Shown in pieces: positions 61,775-62,791 of a DNA stretch of 62,791 nt. Position numbers and translations under genes: made by a program. The stretch spans positions 1 through 62,791 of the forward strand of contig NZ_BMUI01000035.1 of NCBI RefSeq assembly GCF_014650115.1, given 5' to 3'. The notes under the pieces are model-generated. The model made no database searches. It was not told where the DNA came from and saw nothing but the letters and a program-made list of their open reading frames with translations. The DNA is from Streptomyces olivaceoviridis (GTDB taxonomy: Bacteria > Actinomycetota > Actinomycetes > Streptomycetales > Streptomycetaceae). The stretch's first letter is position 1; the number at the start of each line of letters is the position of its first letter.

Positions 61775-62107
61775 ATGCCACCTCGACGCGTCGCGGGGTG
61801 AGACGCACGGCGTTGTACGTCTCGTCGTCTTCGACGGTAGTGGTTACCGCGCGGTCGGTGGGGACGTACCCGTCGGGGGTGTCGGGGCGTCAAGACCCGG
61901 TCTGCGGGCACTCGGAAAGAGGGGCCGGTCTTGTGGGTGGACGTACGCGTGAGTAGTTAACAAAGTGCCGGATTGCCCACCCGAACCGGGTGGGAAGGCT
62001 CCTCCGGTACGCACCCCACAGCAGCACCACAGCACCACAGCACCTCCGCAGGACCCACCTCCCCATATCCATCCGCCACACCCTCGTTGAAGCGGACAGG
62101 AGCGGTC
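61775..62107. promoter_or_regulatory. Divergent glgP/glgE control region
   Basis: No gene. It contains an AT-richer stretch AGTAGTTAACAAAGTG around 61951-61966 that could hold a promoter. It also has a small repetitive run of AGCACCAC units near 62021-62042. The glgE ribosome site AGGAG lies 5 nt before its ATG. Confidence 0.5.
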
Positions 62108-62791
62108 ATGCCCGCCACGCACCACTCGTCAGCACCCCCGACAAGCAGCAAGGCCAAGGCACCAGGCAAGAAGGCGACGGGCGGGAAGGGCGCGGCGCCG
62201 GCCGGCGCGGCCGGTCCGTCCGCCGCCACCGCCCGGGAACGGTCCTCCCCGGACGCGGCCACCGCCGTGGGCCGTATCCCCGTCCTCGACGTACGTCCCG
62301 TGGTCCAGCGCGGACGCCGGCCCGCCAAGGCCGTGACCGGGGAGTCCTTCGAGGTGTCGGCCACCGTGTTCCGGGAGGGCCACGACGCCGTCGCGGCGAA
62401 CGTGGTGCTGCGGGACCCGGCGGGCCGGCCCGGCCCCTGGACGCCGATGCGGGAACTCGCCCCGGGCACCGACCGCTGGGGTGCCACGGTCACCGCGGGC
62501 GAACCCGGCCACTGGACCTACACGGTGGAGGCCTGGTCGGACCCGCTCGCCACCTGGCGGCACCACGCCCGGATCAAGATCCCGGCGGGCATCGACACCG
62601 AGCTGGTCCTGACCGAGGGCGCGCAGTTGTACGAGCGTGCGGCCGGCGGGGTCCCGGAGGACGGGCGTCAGGTCGTCCTGGACGCGGCGGCGGCCCTGCG
62701 GGACGAGAACCGCCCGGCGGCCTGGCGTCTGGCGGCGGCGCTGTCCCCGGAGGTGGAGTCGGTCCTCGCCCGGTTCCCGCTGCGGGAGTTG
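62108..62791 (+). CDS. glgE: Alpha-1,4-glucan:maltose-1-phosphate maltosyltransferase, N-terminal part
   Basis: 228 residues are visible before the window ends, without a stop. A basic Ala/Lys/Ser-rich leader (~1-55) precedes GRIPVLDVRPVVQRGRRPAK, SFEVSATVFREGHDAVAAN, GTDRWGATVTAGEPGHWTY and HHARIKIPAGIDTELVLTEG, the N-terminal domain of GlgE. GlgE elongates alpha-1,4-glucan with maltose-1-phosphate. The catalytic GH13_3 barrel lies outside the window. ATG 62108 is fixed by AGGAG. Confidence 0.9.
   Translation, partial: MPATHHSSAPPTSSKAKAPGKKATGGKGAAPAGAAGPSAATARERSSPDAATAVGRIPVLDVRPVVQRGRRPAKAVTGESFEVSATVFREGHDAVAANVVLRDPAGRPGPWTPMRELAPGTDRWGATVTAGEPGHWTYTVEAWSDPLATWRHHARIKIPAGIDTELVLTEGAQLYERAAGGVPEDGRQVVLDAAAALRDENRPAAWRLAAALSPEVESVLARFPLREL

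Noticed and set aside
59048..61801. 917-codon plus-strand frame opposite glgP
   Set aside because: Antisense low-complexity frame. GlgP motifs, including the PLP-lysine segment, lie on the minus strand.
62021..62042. Short AGCACCAC-like run upstream of glgE considered as a CRISPR-like or satellite array
   Set aside because: Only two or three 8-9-bp units with no spacer structure; mentioned only as part of the promoter region.

Overview
The DNA is very GC-rich, with strong third-position G/C bias, frequent GTG and TTG starts, rare TTA codons and many short-spaced perfect hairpins between genes. Together with the gene content (GlgE/GlgP/GlgX, a griseus-type M28 aminopeptidase, actinobacterial type-2 LeuA with a leucine leader peptide, SigE-family sigma factor, DUF6907, Streptomyces-type T7SS-like Rhs locus) this points to a Streptomyces or close relative. 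All functional names come from reading motifs by eye; no database was searched. No tRNA, rRNA or CRISPR array was recognised.

Region 1, about 1-18,100, looks like the right part of an integrated, partly decayed mobile element that enters from the left. It ends with an excisionase-like HTH gene (16263) and a tyrosine integrase (16644-18080). Inside are a relic conjugation block (lytic transglycosylase-NlpC/P60, DUF6112, VirB8/TcpC-like, VirB6-like; no VirB4, VirD4, relaxase or Rep seen) and a dense load of candidate defence genes. These are Vsr nuclease plus a cytosine methyltransferase carrying an EndoIII-like FeS tail plus a PD-(D/E)XK/DUF5655 nuclease; a small protein plus NB-ARC/TPR STAND ATPase pair; a beta-class DPPY methyltransferase; and two tandem AbiTii-like genes, the upstream one frameshifted just before its membrane anchor. 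A transposon-like unit with perfect 25-bp inverted ends (7239-8308) holds a broken IS5-type transposase and an intact histidine phosphatase.

Region 2, about 18,100-33,500, is ordinary chromosome. It holds a secreted aminopeptidase, PI-PLC-like protein, GH25 lysozyme, an F420-dependent-type oxidoreductase, a FadR-type regulator divergent from a leuA operon with a visible attenuator, an EF-hand protein, MerR and GNAT genes, a beta-propeller lipoprotein with a polysaccharide-deacetylase-like protein, a GHKL anti-sigma-type kinase, enoyl-CoA hydratase, and two L,D-transpeptidase lipoproteins.

Region 3, about 33,700-47,700, holds glycogen debranching enzyme GlgX, a sigma factor with a Pro/Ser/Thr-rich membrane protein, a GT2 glycosyltransferase coupled to a polytopic mannosyltransferase-like protein, a decayed alpha/beta hydrolase, and four ABC half-transporters as two divergent overlapping pairs. 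One pair has complementary degenerate nucleotide sites.

Region 4, about 47,900-62,791, holds two paralogous secreted M4 metalloproteases, a DUF1990 protein, a four-gene T7SS-like polymorphic toxin locus (SseB-like, WXG-like, Rhs toxin with a compositionally distinct tip, immunity protein), and divergent glgP and glgE (glgE is cut by the window end). GlgE, GlgP and GlgX place alpha-glucan synthesis and breakdown in one neighbourhood.
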